Shown: positions 17,541 to 27,261, counted from the first letter of the stretch. The stretch: DNA of 64,000 bases from an uncultured Clostridia bacterium (GCA_947584375.1 CANPWL010000001.1:1-64000), one strand, 5' to 3'. The notes: generated from the sequence alone by a model not told the origin. Made by a program: numbers and translations.

Positions 17541-19337
17541 TTAAGCATAGTACTGAGCCTGAGCATTCCACATTTTTGAATATATTCCATTTTTATTTTG
17601 TACAAGCTCATCGTGTGTTCCGTATTCTGCAATGTTATTTCCTGAGAATACGGCTATTCTGTCACAAAACTTACAGCTTGAAAGCCTGTGAGAAATGTAA
17701 ATTGCCGTTTTGTTTTCAACAAAACTGTTAAATTGTCTGTAAATATCATACTCGGCAACAGGGTCCAGTGCTGCTGTCGGCTCATCTAGAATAACAATAG
17801 GCGAATCCTTATACAACGCTCTTGCTATGCTCATCTTCTGCTGTTCGCCGCCCGACGGTTCTATTCCCTCTTTGTCAAACTGCCTGAAAATCGAGGTGTC
17901 AATTCCTTTTTCAAGAGAGGATATCTTCTCCCCGAGTCCTACCTCTTCACAAAGTTCTTTAACTCTCTCGTCATCAGGATTTTCACTTATAGCTATGTTC
18001 TCATTTATTTTAAACGCAAAAAGCTTAAAGTCTTGAAACACTACTGAAAAAAGTTTTGAATACTCATCAAAATCGTAGCTGTTTATGTTCTTGCCGTCTA
18101 TGAGTATCTCTCCCTTGTCTACCTTGTACAATCGGCAAAGCAGTTTTATAAATGTAGTCTTACCTGCTCCGTTCAATCCTACAATTGACAGTTTTTCGCC
18201 GCTATGAATCTTAATATTAACGTCCTTAAGAACATACTTATCCGTTCTCGGATATTTAAACCAAACATCTTTAAATTCAATAGTATGCTTTCCGTTTTCA
18301 TTAATCGGGTCGCTGCCGAACGCTGAATCAGTTTCAATACCCATAAAATCAACATAGTTATACAAATATGTAGAAACCATAAACAGGTATTGCAAGGAAC
18401 TAATCGTTGACATCATACCGTTTGTAAACTGACTAGCCGCAGAAGCATACATTGTAAAGTTACCAATTGAGATAAGTTTCTTTATAGCCATTAAACCTAA
18501 AATCCCATACATTCCGACACTGTTTGCAGTATTAATAATAGAAGAAATTCCTGTCAACCCTGCTATTTTGTTGTTTCCAACTCTTATTACGTTGACGTAT
18601 TCATCTGCGACTTCGTTACAGTTATTTATAAGCATATCCGACGCGTCATAAAGTCTTATGTCCTTCCCGTATTTAAAATCATAAGACTGCCAGAAGTTGT
18701 AATTTAGCTTTCTGTCAAGAACTGCTGTATCTTCATTTTGTTTTCTCTTAATGCTGTTCGACTTCTTCTTAATCAAAAAATTGAGAACAAGAACAGTTAT
18801 TGAAATCAAAATTACCCATACAGAACCTGTGAACAGCACGGCTCCTGTTGAAAGAATAGAGAGAATACCTGAAATCATATTTGTAAATTGGGTCATAAAG
18901 CCGTCTACTCCGCCATACCAGTTCAGACCGTTCTGAGCCTTTGAGGCTAGGTCAAGTATTTTGGGGTCTTCCGTTAGGTCGAAATCCATCTCCGCACATT
19001 TCTGCTTGTGCTGCATTTCAAAATACCTTGTGAACTCATCGACCTTTTTCTGATATGTCTGAGTGCAAAATGAGTCTATCGCCATAACTAAAATGTAAGC
19101 TATTACAAATATCAGAGTTATAATTACCATGCGCTTTATATTTCTGCCAGACTGGAATTCATCAATAAGCATCTTTGGCAAAAACACTATAAACAACGGA
19201 TATATAGATCTCATAACCGCAGCTATAAGGTTAAATACTATGTAGCTCTTAAACTTTTTCCAGATAATTTTATAAAAGTATTTTAATGTAATAAAGCTCT
19301 TTTTTAAATCGCTTACCTTTACTATTTTCTTACTCAC
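17541..19337 (-). CDS. ABC exporter, fused permease-ATPase, second subunit
   Basis: This is half of a probable heterodimeric ABC exporter. Six membrane segments (about 20-300) are followed by an ATPase domain with Walker A GLNGAGKTT, a signature read as PSGGEQQK, Walker B IVILDEPTAALD, and the H-loop ISHRLS. The frame is open to 19415, but GTG at 19337 is preferred. It has AGGTGG six bases upstream, gives an MSKK start like the upstream homologue, and overlaps that gene's stop by eight bases, implying translational coupling. The signature has Pro in place of the usual Leu. Substrate unknown; lipid, peptide or drug export are all possible. Confidence 0.88.
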   Translation of the reverse strand: MSKKIVKVSDLKKSFITLKYFYKIIWKKFKSYIVFNLIAAVMRSIYPLFIVFLPKMLIDEFQSGRNIKRMVIITLIFVIAYILVMAIDSFCTQTYQKKVDEFTRYFEMQHKQKCAEMDFDLTEDPKILDLASKAQNGLNWYGGVDGFMTQFTNMISGILSILSTGAVLFTGSVWVILISITVLVLNFLIKKKSNSIKRKQNEDTAVLDRKLNYNFWQSYDFKYGKDIRLYDASDMLINNCNEVADEYVNVIRVGNNKIAGLTGISSIINTANSVGMYGILGLMAIKKLISIGNFTMYASAASQFTNGMMSTISSLQYLFMVSTYLYNYVDFMGIETDSAFGSDPINENGKHTIEFKDVWFKYPRTDKYVLKDVNIKIHSGEKLSIVGLNGAGKTTFIKLLCRLYKVDKGEILIDGKNINSYDFDEYSKLFSVVFQDFKLFAFKINENIAISENPDDERVKELCEEVGLGEKISSLEKGIDTSIFRQFDKEGIEPSGGEQQKMSIARALYKDSPIVILDEPTAALDPVAEYDIYRQFNSFVENKTAIYISHRLSSCKFCDRIAVFSGNNIAEYGTHDELVQNKNGIYSKMWNAQAQYYA

Positions 19338-21195
19338 TGAAAGCCACCTCGCTTTCATAAGCCTCCATTTCTTTTTTCTTCTGCTCCTCCTTATAGTACT
19401 GAGCCTGAACCTCAAACAGATGTGCGTAAGCTCCTCCGCTTTTTAAAAGAGATTCGTGAGTTCCGTACTCGATAAGACTGCCGTTTTCAAACATAGCTAT
19501 ATTATCGCAGAACCTTGTAGAAGAAAGTCTGTGTGAAATGTAAACAGCAGTCTTCCCCTTGATAATCTCGTCAAACGACTGATAAAGCTCATACTCAGCC
19601 AGCGGGTCAAGAGCAGCAGTTGGCTCATCTAAAAGAACGATAGGAGCGTCTTTATAGAGTGCCTTTGCAAGCGAAAGCTTTTGCTTTTCTCCGCCTGACA
19701 AGTCTATACCCTCATCATAAATCACCTTAGTCATCTGGGTTTTAAGACCGTCTTTCATTGACCTCAGCTTATCTCTAAGTCCCGAAGCCTTTAAAACTCC
19801 GATCGCTTTGTCACTCTCAACTCTCTTATCTGGTCGCATTGCGACGTTCTCACCCAGATTAAGGGCAAACATCTCGACATTCTGAAATACAGGGCTGAAT
19901 ATCTTAAAATAATCCAGACGGTCATACTCTCTAACGTCAACACCGTTTAAAAGTATCTGCCCTTCTGTTACATCGTATATTCTGCAAAGAAGCTTTATAA
20001 ATGTAGTCTTTCCCGCGCCGTTTAATCCCACTATCGCAAGCGTTTTGCCGGGAATTAGCTTTAGGCTCAGATCTTTAATAGCATACTTTTCCTTGCCGTA
20101 ATACTTAAACGACACATTTTTAAATTCGATCTCATAGCTGTCTGCCTTTGGAACAGGTCTTGTATTTTCCGAAACGTCATTTGTTGAGTCATCGTCTACA
20201 AAGTCACGAAAATCGTCTATTTCCATAGAACGCTGTTTCATTTCAGAATACATAACAAAAGTCGTTCTTAAAAACCTTGTATAATTATCCATAGTCGTTG
20301 AATATAATACAAAGTTTCCAAGCTCAAGATTTCCGTTTACAAGCATAAAAATCAGATATCCGTACTGGAAAAGCAATTCTGCAAAGGTTACCACATAATT
20401 TTTCATTTCCCATTTAAGCCACCTGTTTTTATGACCTATAAACAGCTTATGCGCCTGATCATTTACCGAGGTATGCTTTGATTTTAGAAAAGAACGCATA
20501 TTGTAAATTCTTATATCCTTTGCAAATGAAAAGTCGCTTTGAATCTGACCAAGATACCTTAGTTTACGGTTAAAAGGTGCCATATTGTCCCAACAAAGCC
20601 TTTTGTCCTCTTTCTTTGTTTTAACATTCATATATGCCTTTAAAAGACCGGTAGCCGTAAACACAATAAGCAAAAGCGGATTAAGCGTACATATAATTAC
20701 CGCAGAAACAACAATATTTACAGCATACTGCATAAAGAATTTGGAATTGTTTAAAAAGCCTGCCGAGCCTCCCCAGTCTGCAGCTTTCTTTGCCTTTTCA
20801 GCCTTGTCGAGAATTTCAGGTCTTTCAAGATGTTCGTATCTCATTGTCATAAATTTTTGGTTGTATCTTGTTACAAATTTAAAAGTAATGAAATGTGCTC
20901 TCGGCCACCACAAATAATCAATTCCCTGAGCCCCGAAATTTGTAACTGCACTTATCACTCCCGCTATTATCAAAGTGACAACAAGCGAGCTGACAGAAGC
21001 TCCTGCCATTACATCATCAATAATAAACTTTGACGTAAAGTTCCAAATATAATTTAATGATACACATGACGCTATCCACAAAAGCGTCAAAATCAACATT
21101 GATTTTTTATACTTCCATACATATTTATAAACATATATAAAATTTGAAAATATAAAATGTTCTTTTACCGATTTATTTTTGTCTTTTTTACTCAT
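19330..21195 (-). CDS. ABC exporter, fused permease-ATPase, first subunit
   Basis: This 621-residue partner has the same architecture: a membrane domain (about 25-310), Walker A GLNGAGKTT, the canonical signature LSGGEKQK, Walker B IVLLDEPTAALD and ISHRLS. Both ATPase halves look competent apart from the Pro in the second subunit's signature. The Ala-rich D-loop TAALDP is the same in both. The ATG start has TTGGAGG. A 20-base inverted repeat about 44 bases upstream may be an operator. No regulator gene or peptide precursor is adjacent, so the substrate is unknown. Confidence 0.9.
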   Translation of the reverse strand: MSKKDKNKSVKEHFIFSNFIYVYKYVWKYKKSMLILTLLWIASCVSLNYIWNFTSKFIIDDVMAGASVSSLVVTLIIAGVISAVTNFGAQGIDYLWWPRAHFITFKFVTRYNQKFMTMRYEHLERPEILDKAEKAKKAADWGGSAGFLNNSKFFMQYAVNIVVSAVIICTLNPLLLIVFTATGLLKAYMNVKTKKEDKRLCWDNMAPFNRKLRYLGQIQSDFSFAKDIRIYNMRSFLKSKHTSVNDQAHKLFIGHKNRWLKWEMKNYVVTFAELLFQYGYLIFMLVNGNLELGNFVLYSTTMDNYTRFLRTTFVMYSEMKQRSMEIDDFRDFVDDDSTNDVSENTRPVPKADSYEIEFKNVSFKYYGKEKYAIKDLSLKLIPGKTLAIVGLNGAGKTTFIKLLCRIYDVTEGQILLNGVDVREYDRLDYFKIFSPVFQNVEMFALNLGENVAMRPDKRVESDKAIGVLKASGLRDKLRSMKDGLKTQMTKVIYDEGIDLSGGEKQKLSLAKALYKDAPIVLLDEPTAALDPLAEYELYQSFDEIIKGKTAVYISHRLSSTRFCDNIAMFENGSLIEYGTHESLLKSGGAYAHLFEVQAQYYKEEQKKKEMEAYESEVAFSE

Positions 21196-21238
21196 AAAAC
21201 CTCCAACGTTTTGTCTTATTTTTGTTGCTGTTTTATTT

Positions 21239-21258
21239 ACTGTATGAATTAATACAGT
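21239..21258 (-). promoter_or_regulatory. Inverted repeat upstream of the ABC pair
   Basis: ACTGTAT-N6-ATACAGT, perfect seven-base arms, 44 bases before the start codon. It resembles a repressor operator. The CTGT spacing (N10) does not fit a LexA box of the E. coli type (N8), and Gram-positive LexA boxes differ. Confidence 0.45.
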
Positions 21259-21310
21259 TTCACCATATTTCTCATTAATTTAATTTTCATTACCTATCCC
21301 CCTTATATCA

Positions 21311-21340
21311 AACAAAAATGGACAGGATAATCCTGTCCAT
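21311..21340 (-). terminator. Terminator of the tepA-to-ispH run
   Basis: ATGGACAGGAT pairs with ATCCTGTCCAT (21318-21340), followed leftward by five T. Confidence 0.8.
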
Positions 21341-21362
21341 TGATAAACAAAGTATAATCAAG

Positions 21363-23582
21363 TTATTTTTCTGCCTTATCTTCAGCCGATTCCTCAACAG
21401 TTTCCTCTGTTTTTTCCTCAACGACTTCCTCAGTCGGCTTTTCAGCAGGTTCTTCTGCCTTTTCTTCAGAAACTTCTTGCGATGGCTCTTCCGACACTTC
21501 TTTAGAAACTTCATCAGCAGTCTTATCTGCCTGTTCCTTCACAGACTCTTCCTCATCGTCAAAGACAGGAGGATTTTCAGTTGAATACACCACATTTGAC
21601 TCGTTCTCTGCATTGTCTGTTTCAGTATCTGCTTCTTCCTCAGCAGGTTCTTCCTCTTCAGGCTCAGGAAGCAATGCTCTCATTGACAGACTGATCCTAT
21701 GCTTTTCTTCGTCGATCTCAGTAATCTTAACTTCAACTTCTTGACCAACGCTTAAAATATCAGCGACATTGTCAACTCTTTGATTGGCGATCTGTGAAAT
21801 GTGAATAAGTCCGTCAATTCCTTCAATTATCTGAGCAAATGCTCCGAATGAAGTTATTGAAACTATTTTCACAGTAATAACTTGTCCTACACCGTAATTT
21901 TTATCAAAAATTGTCCAAGGATTATCTTCGTCTTTTTTGTATACAAGAGATACCTTTTCTGTTTCCTTATCAATATCCTTTACAGTAACCTCTATCTCAT
22001 CACCTACTGAAACCACCTCTGACGGATGCTTGATTCTTTTCCATGTTAAATCAGCCTTTCTTACAAGACCGTCAACTCCGCCAAGGTCTACAAACACACC
22101 ATAATCGGTAATAGACTTAACCTTTCCTGTTACTGTTTTACCAGCTTCAGCAGTTTCAAAGAACTTTGTTTTAGCTTCCATTCTCTTTTCATTGGCAATG
22201 ATCTTTATTGAGCCAACTGCTCTTCTTCTGTTCTTATCAACCTCAATGACTTTGAAATCCACAGTTTTATTCAATAAATCATCTAAGCTGTCGCTGCGTC
22301 TTTCAGTTGCCTGAGATGCAGGTATAAACACTTTAAATCCGTTTGATGAAACTAATATCCCACGCTTTAAAATATCTGTTACAACACCTGTCAATACTGC
22401 ATTTTCTTCATTTGCTTTTACAACATTTTCAAAGCTGATTATAGCATCAACTCTCTTTTTGGAAAGAGTATCAACACCTTCCTGATCGTTAGTCTTTAAG
22501 ACAATAACTTCAACCTGGTCACCTACTGAAACAATATCCTCCGGTGATTTGGTCGGATCGTTAGTAAGCTCATCCTTAGGTATGATACCTGTGTGCTTTG
22601 TACCAATATCGACCAAAACTTCTGTCTTATTTACAGCAGTTACATAACCGGTTACCTTTGCTCCTATATATATTTTCTTTAAAGACTGCTCAATCGCCTC
22701 TTCAAAATTAAATTCCTCTTCTCTGTTTTCCAGAATTTCACTCATGGTTTGTTCTACCTCCTCTATTATATATGCCGGTGTTGAAGCCCCGGCAGAAATA
22801 CCTAAATAATGCACATCATCAAAATCCAAATCATACAGTTCATTAGCGTCCTCAACAAGATAGCACTGACAATACTCTGAACATATTGATTTAAGCTTTA
22901 AAGTATTAGAGCTGTGATGTCCGCCTACAATAATCATTTTGTCAGATTTTGACGCAATTCTTACCGCCTCTTCCTGACGCTTAGATGTAGCGTCACATAT
23001 AGTATCAAAAATCAACGCAGATTTTCTGACATTTTGTATGTATTGTCTGCATTTTTCCCAAAGCTGTTTGTTAAATGTAGTCTGAGAAACAAAAATTATC
23101 TTTTCGTCTCCCGCCTCTGAAAGTACTGCCTTTAACTGTTCTAAATCAGAAAATACATAGCACTTGCTCTTACAATGTCCGCTTATACCAATTACTTCAG
23201 GATGAGTTTTGTCACCCGCAATTGCAACCAGATAACCCTCTTTAGATTTATCTCTTACAATTTTGTGAATCCTGGAAACAAAAGGGCAAGTAGCGTCAAC
23301 GACATTAACAGCAAGCTTTTCCAAACTTTTATATATTTTTTCTGATATGCCGTGAGAACGTATTATAACAGTTTGACCCTGCTCTATTTCGCTTATATCG
23401 TTTACTGCTCTTACACCCTTGCTTTCAAAATCAGAAACAACACTCTGATTATGAATTATTGGTCCTAATGTGACAACATTATTTTGGCTATTTAATTCAT
23501 TATACACTATTTTAACCGCCCTGTCTACACCAAAACAAAAGCCTGCTGTTTCCGCAACTAAAATTTTACATTTTGTTAACAT
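21363..23582 (-). CDS. ispH: IspH-ribosomal protein S1 fusion
   Basis: This 739-residue protein fuses two functions. Residues 1-290 are 4-hydroxy-3-methylbut-2-enyl diphosphate reductase, the last step of the MEP isoprenoid pathway. Its three Fe-S cysteines are in GFCFG (Cys16), DATCPF and TICDAT, with the active-site stretch SQTTFNKQ. Four S1 RNA-binding repeats follow (about 308-378, 395-460, 478-548 and 565-640; VTGKVKSITDYGVFVDLGG and IDGLIHIS are typical). The last 95 residues are an acidic Glu/Ala/Thr/Val-rich tail. The fusion is known in Clostridia. The gene follows the cmk-plsC fusion by 26 bases and is last before a terminator. Confidence 0.95.
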   Translation of the reverse strand: MLTKCKILVAETAGFCFGVDRAVKIVYNELNSQNNVVTLGPIIHNQSVVSDFESKGVRAVNDISEIEQGQTVIIRSHGISEKIYKSLEKLAVNVVDATCPFVSRIHKIVRDKSKEGYLVAIAGDKTHPEVIGISGHCKSKCYVFSDLEQLKAVLSEAGDEKIIFVSQTTFNKQLWEKCRQYIQNVRKSALIFDTICDATSKRQEEAVRIASKSDKMIIVGGHHSSNTLKLKSICSEYCQCYLVEDANELYDLDFDDVHYLGISAGASTPAYIIEEVEQTMSEILENREEEFNFEEAIEQSLKKIYIGAKVTGYVTAVNKTEVLVDIGTKHTGIIPKDELTNDPTKSPEDIVSVGDQVEVIVLKTNDQEGVDTLSKKRVDAIISFENVVKANEENAVLTGVVTDILKRGILVSSNGFKVFIPASQATERRSDSLDDLLNKTVDFKVIEVDKNRRRAVGSIKIIANEKRMEAKTKFFETAEAGKTVTGKVKSITDYGVFVDLGGVDGLVRKADLTWKRIKHPSEVVSVGDEIEVTVKDIDKETEKVSLVYKKDEDNPWTIFDKNYGVGQVITVKIVSITSFGAFAQIIEGIDGLIHISQIANQRVDNVADILSVGQEVEVKITEIDEEKHRISLSMRALLPEPEEEEPAEEEADTETDNAENESNVVYSTENPPVFDDEEESVKEQADKTADEVSKEVSEEPSQEVSEEKAEEPAEKPTEEVVEEKTEETVEESAEDKAEK

Positions 23583-23608
23583 TTATACCTCCGAACAGCT
23601 ATAAAATA

Positions 23609-25027
23609 CTATTCATTGTCTGAACTATTTATGTATAAATTATCAATTTCAACTAAATCTACTATCTTTTCCATTATAGTTTGTTTAAGTTTTTTAAGCT
23701 CTTTAGGATTAATTTCTGATGAATTCAGCTGGTTGGGAGAAATAGCCTTACCAAACTTTACAACAATCTTTTTCCTGAATTTCAACTTTCCTTCAAAAAC
23801 AATACCTACCGGAATTATCGGAACATTTGCCGCTGCTGCTACCAAAGCAACCCCTGTTTTACCTCTGCCTACTCTTCCGTCCTTTGAGCGTGTTCCCTCA
23901 GGGAAAATAACAAGATTACGTCCTTTATTCAAGCGTTTGAGCGACATATCAATCGCAGAAAAGTCGCCCTTTCCTCTGGTTACGGGAAAAGCTCCTAGTG
24001 CCTTTATAAGCATGGTAAAAAAGATGTTCTTCTTAAACAATTCCTCTTTTGCCATGAACGAAAACGGAATTCTAACACCTAGAGCTATAAGTACAGGATC
24101 TGCGTAACTTCTGTGATTGCTTGCAAAAATGTTCGAGCCGTCCTTTGGGATATTCTCTTTGCCGACAAACTTCAGATCGTAGAATATATGAAAAACAAAC
24201 AGCACTATATATCTTAAAATATTATAGAAAAACACTCTGCAATGAGAAAGTCTGTTGTTTTTATCAATTCTAACATCAAGACCTCTTAACAACCCGTTAT
24301 TTTCCTTATTTTGAATGTTTGAAATTTCTTTTTTTACTTCACTTGGTCCTTCAGATTTTTTTTTAAGTTCTTCAATAACAGTATTATAAATAACCTCAAC
24401 AGACTCATCAAGATCCAGTTTTGTCGTATCAATCTCAATAGCGTCGTCAGCTTTTTTAAGCGGTGCAATTTCTCTGTGCATATCGTTATAATCTCGCTGT
24501 TTTATATCTGCCAAAACTTCTTCATATGATGATGTATCTCCATTTTCGTGAAGCTCTTTAAATCTACGGTTTGCACGTTCCTCAGCAGAAGCGGTAAGAA
24601 AAATCTTGACATCGGCATTAGGCAGCACTACTGTTCCTATATCTCTGCCGTCCATAATTATATTGTTTTCTCTTGCAATATTCTGCTGAAGGTCGAAAAG
24701 AAATTCTCTTACTGCCGGTATTGCAGAAACCTTTGAAGCACCCATTGAAATTTCAGAAGTTCTTATTTTATCCGAAACATCCTCTTTACACAACAAAACC
24801 CTTTGAGACCCATCAATATAAGCAAGCTTTAAATCTATATTTTTCAAAGACGCTATTATGTCATCGGTATTATTCAAGTCCACGCCATGCTCTATTTCAT
24901 ACAATGCAATAGAGCGATAAAGCGCACCCGTATCTACATACACATATTCAAGCTTTTTAGCAACAGCCTTTGCAATTGTAGATTTTCCAGCCCCTGAAGG
25001 ACCGTCTAATGCAATGTTAATGCTCAT
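23609..25027 (-). CDS. cmk: Cytidylate kinase-acyltransferase (Cmk-PlsC) fusion
   Basis: This is a 472-residue two-domain protein. The N-terminal 220 residues are (d)CMP kinase, starting MSINIALDGPSGAGKSTIAK with a complete P-loop, MDGRDIGTVVLP, and the R-rich lid (RFKELHENG). After a linker and a hydrophobic segment (about 270-290) comes 1-acyl-glycerol-3-phosphate acyltransferase with the HX4D motif NHRSYADP, FPEGTRSKDG and PIIPVGI. In relatives these are adjacent genes; here they are one frame, so nucleotide phosphorylation is physically tied to membrane phospholipid synthesis. It sits between the flavoprotein and ispH-S1, the usual clostridial order. Confidence 0.93.
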   Translation of the reverse strand: MSINIALDGPSGAGKSTIAKAVAKKLEYVYVDTGALYRSIALYEIEHGVDLNNTDDIIASLKNIDLKLAYIDGSQRVLLCKEDVSDKIRTSEISMGASKVSAIPAVREFLFDLQQNIARENNIIMDGRDIGTVVLPNADVKIFLTASAEERANRRFKELHENGDTSSYEEVLADIKQRDYNDMHREIAPLKKADDAIEIDTTKLDLDESVEVIYNTVIEELKKKSEGPSEVKKEISNIQNKENNGLLRGLDVRIDKNNRLSHCRVFFYNILRYIVLFVFHIFYDLKFVGKENIPKDGSNIFASNHRSYADPVLIALGVRIPFSFMAKEELFKKNIFFTMLIKALGAFPVTRGKGDFSAIDMSLKRLNKGRNLVIFPEGTRSKDGRVGRGKTGVALVAAAANVPIIPVGIVFEGKLKFRKKIVVKFGKAISPNQLNSSEINPKELKKLKQTIMEKIVDLVEIDNLYINSSDNE

Positions 25028-25068
25028 AATTTTCCTCCGTAATATTTAATATATAAAACTGAAACATT

Positions 25069-26304
25069 TTATTCCAAATTCTGTGCTGCAAGATTTGCCG
25101 TTGAAAATGCAATTTGAAGATTAAATCCGCCTGTATATGCGTCAACGTCCAGTACCTCTCCGACAAAATAAAGCCCCGATATGAGCTTTGATTCCATAGT
25201 TCCGGGGTCTATTTCCTTTATATTTATTCCGCCGCGTGTTATAATAGCTTCGTCTACCGGTCTGAACCCTTTTATATCTATGCGCAGATATTTAATAAGC
25301 AACACAAGCTTTCTTCTCTGCTCTTTAGAAATATTATTTACCTTTTCCTCACTGTAAATACCCGATAATTCTATTATAACAGGTATTAATTTTGCAGGCA
25401 GCAATTTCTTTAAAACATTACTGAAATTTCTGTTTGGATTGTCAGAAAAATCCCTAAGTATCCGCTTATCAAGAGATTTTTCATCCAGACCCGGTTTTAA
25501 ATCTATCAAAATATAATAATCGTTTTTATCTGTGTCATTTATATGTGCGCTTGCTGATAATACAAGAGGTCCTGAAATTCCGAAATGCGTAAACAGCATC
25601 TCTCCAAGATCTGAATATACAGGCTTTTTATCTCCGCTCTTCCAAAGGCTCAGCTTAATATTGCGAAGGGAAAGTCCCATAAGATTTTGAGGAAAGTTCT
25701 GTTTTGTTTCAAGCGGAACTAAAGACGGTCTTATGTTGGTCACCATATGTCCTGCACTCTTTGCAAATTTATACCCGTCGCCGGTTGAACCTGTTTTCGG
25801 ATAGGATTTTCCTCCCGTTGACACGATAACATTTTTAGATAAAAAATCCACATCGTTACATTTTACACCAATAACCTTGTTATCGTCAATAATAAGTTCT
25901 GTAACTTTTTTATTTACTACCTTTACCCCAAGTCTATTTATTTCATCAGAAAGCGCTTTTACTATATCCTTTGCATCATCACTTACAGGAAAAACTCTGT
26001 TGCCTCGCTCGGTCTTCAGCGGAACACCAAGCTTTTCAAAAAAATACATAGTATCGCTCGGTGAAAAAGAATAAACAGCACTGTACAAAAATTTTGAATT
26101 GCGGGGTACATTGTTAAGAACGGTTAAAGCGTCGCAGTTATTTGTAACATTGCATCTGCCTTTTCCCGTAATTAATAATTTTTTCCCAAGGATCTTATTT
26201 TTTTCTAAAATTAAAACAGATTTTCCCCTGCGGGCAAGCAATATTGAAGCAAACAGACCGGATGCACCTCCGCCGATTATAATAACATCATATTTGCTTA
26301 TCAA
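25069..26304 (-). CDS. HI0933/BaiN-family flavoprotein
   Basis: This 411-residue FAD-dependent oxidoreductase is often annotated as the aminoacetone-oxidase-like or BaiN family; the true substrate in most organisms is unknown. It has an N-terminal dinucleotide fold, YDVIIIGGGASGLFASI, then KKLLITGKGRCNVTN, VSTGGKSYPKTGSTGDGY, and the C-terminal GLYFVGEVLDVDAYTGGFN that closes the FAD site. TTG (26304) is taken as start, with GGAAG upstream. It is first of the flavoprotein, cmk-plsC, ispH-S1 group conserved in Clostridia. Confidence 0.9.
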   Translation of the reverse strand: MISKYDVIIIGGGASGLFASILLARRGKSVLILEKNKILGKKLLITGKGRCNVTNNCDALTVLNNVPRNSKFLYSAVYSFSPSDTMYFFEKLGVPLKTERGNRVFPVSDDAKDIVKALSDEINRLGVKVVNKKVTELIIDDNKVIGVKCNDVDFLSKNVIVSTGGKSYPKTGSTGDGYKFAKSAGHMVTNIRPSLVPLETKQNFPQNLMGLSLRNIKLSLWKSGDKKPVYSDLGEMLFTHFGISGPLVLSASAHINDTDKNDYYILIDLKPGLDEKSLDKRILRDFSDNPNRNFSNVLKKLLPAKLIPVIIELSGIYSEEKVNNISKEQRRKLVLLIKYLRIDIKGFRPVDEAIITRGGINIKEIDPGTMESKLISGLYFVGEVLDVDAYTGGFNLQIAFSTANLAAQNLE

Positions 26305-26337
26305 TATAACATCTTCCTTTCTTTGAAAGCTTGTTAA

Positions 26338-27213
26338 TTATACCTTTTCGCCTACCTCGCTTTTTTCATAAACATCATACTTTTCCCATATATCCTCAAG
26401 CTTTTTAAAATTATTTGAAAGTTTCTCTTTGTTTCTCATAGATACAGCAACAATCAAAGCATTAATCAAACTCAGAGGAGCTACAAGAGAATCCACAAAT
26501 GACGCCATATCGCTTTGTGCAATAAGAACATTGTCTGCATATTTGACCAAAGGTGAATTTTTGCTGTCTGTAAATGCAATAACTCCCGCTCCTTTGTCAT
26601 GCGCATATTTAAGAGCATTAAGCGTCTGTTTTGAATACCTGGGAAAAGAAAAACCTATTGCGACATCATTGCTGTCAACCCTTAATATCTGTTCAAACAT
26701 TTCACTAGTTGAAGAAGGACGCACAAGCTTTACATACGGAAATATCAAATTGAGATAATATGATGTAAATGACGCTAATGCCGCCGAACTCCTTGTTCCG
26801 ATTACGTATATTGTATTAGCCGTTACTATTCTGTCAACAGCTTCATAAAAATCTTTTTTTGAACATTCATTCAATGTACCTCTTATTCTGTCTATATCAA
26901 GACTTAAAACCTTTTCTAAAATGTCATCTTCGCCTATTTGACCGGATGTTACATCTATCCTCTGAAATGACGTCAGTTTATTTCTCATAACATCCTGAAG
27001 TGCCTTCTGAAAATCAGGATACCCGTCAAAACCAAGCTCGATTGCAAATCTTACTACGGTAGACTCACTCACACCTACTGTTTGTCCAAGTTTTGACGCA
27101 GTCATAAATGCAGACTTATCAAAACGCTCTAAAACATATCGAGCGATAAGCTTGTGTCCCTTTGAAAGCTTAGAAAAACCTTCTTCTATCGTCACCAATA
27201 AATCCTTTTCCAT
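26338..27213 (-). CDS. RpiR/MurR-family transcriptional regulator
   Basis: This 291-residue regulator has an N-terminal RpiR helix-turn-helix (about 1-77; TASKLGQTVGVSESTVVRFA) and a C-terminal sugar-isomerase (SIS) phosphosugar-binding domain (about 120-250; IYVIGTRSSA, AIGFSFPRYSKQTLNALKYA). Such proteins sense phosphosugars such as MurNAc-6-phosphate. No sugar catabolic gene is adjacent, so the effector and targets are unknown. The leader of this gene is nearly identical to that of galU over 22 bases but lacks the upstream GGAGG. Confidence 0.9.
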   Translation of the reverse strand: MEKDLLVTIEEGFSKLSKGHKLIARYVLERFDKSAFMTASKLGQTVGVSESTVVRFAIELGFDGYPDFQKALQDVMRNKLTSFQRIDVTSGQIGEDDILEKVLSLDIDRIRGTLNECSKKDFYEAVDRIVTANTIYVIGTRSSAALASFTSYYLNLIFPYVKLVRPSSTSEMFEQILRVDSNDVAIGFSFPRYSKQTLNALKYAHDKGAGVIAFTDSKNSPLVKYADNVLIAQSDMASFVDSLVAPLSLINALIVAVSMRNKEKLSNNFKKLEDIWEKYDVYEKSEVGEKV

Positions 27214-27232
27214 ATTTATGACTATACTCCTT
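27214..27232 (-). promoter_or_regulatory. Half copy of the double-SD leader
   Basis: AAGGAG (27232-27227), thirteen bases, ATG. The sequence matches the galU leader in 21 of 22 bases, counting the start codon. The expected GGAGG ten bases further upstream is absent. Confidence 0.5.
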
Positions 27233-27261
27233 CCGATGTTTTTGCTGGCATAAATATACTG

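Noticed and set aside
17541-19415. Longer start of the second ABC subunit
   Set aside because: The first 26 residues are a basic string lying inside the upstream gene; GTG 19337 has a better SD and matches the MSKK start of the homologue.
21239-21258. LexA box upstream of the ABC genes
   Set aside because: The CTGT and ACAG halves are separated by ten bases, not eight, and Firmicutes LexA sites have another sequence.
21318-21584. Plus-strand open frame rich in Leu/Phe/Arg
   Set aside because: It is the complement of the low-complexity acidic tail of the IspH-S1 gene and has no SD.
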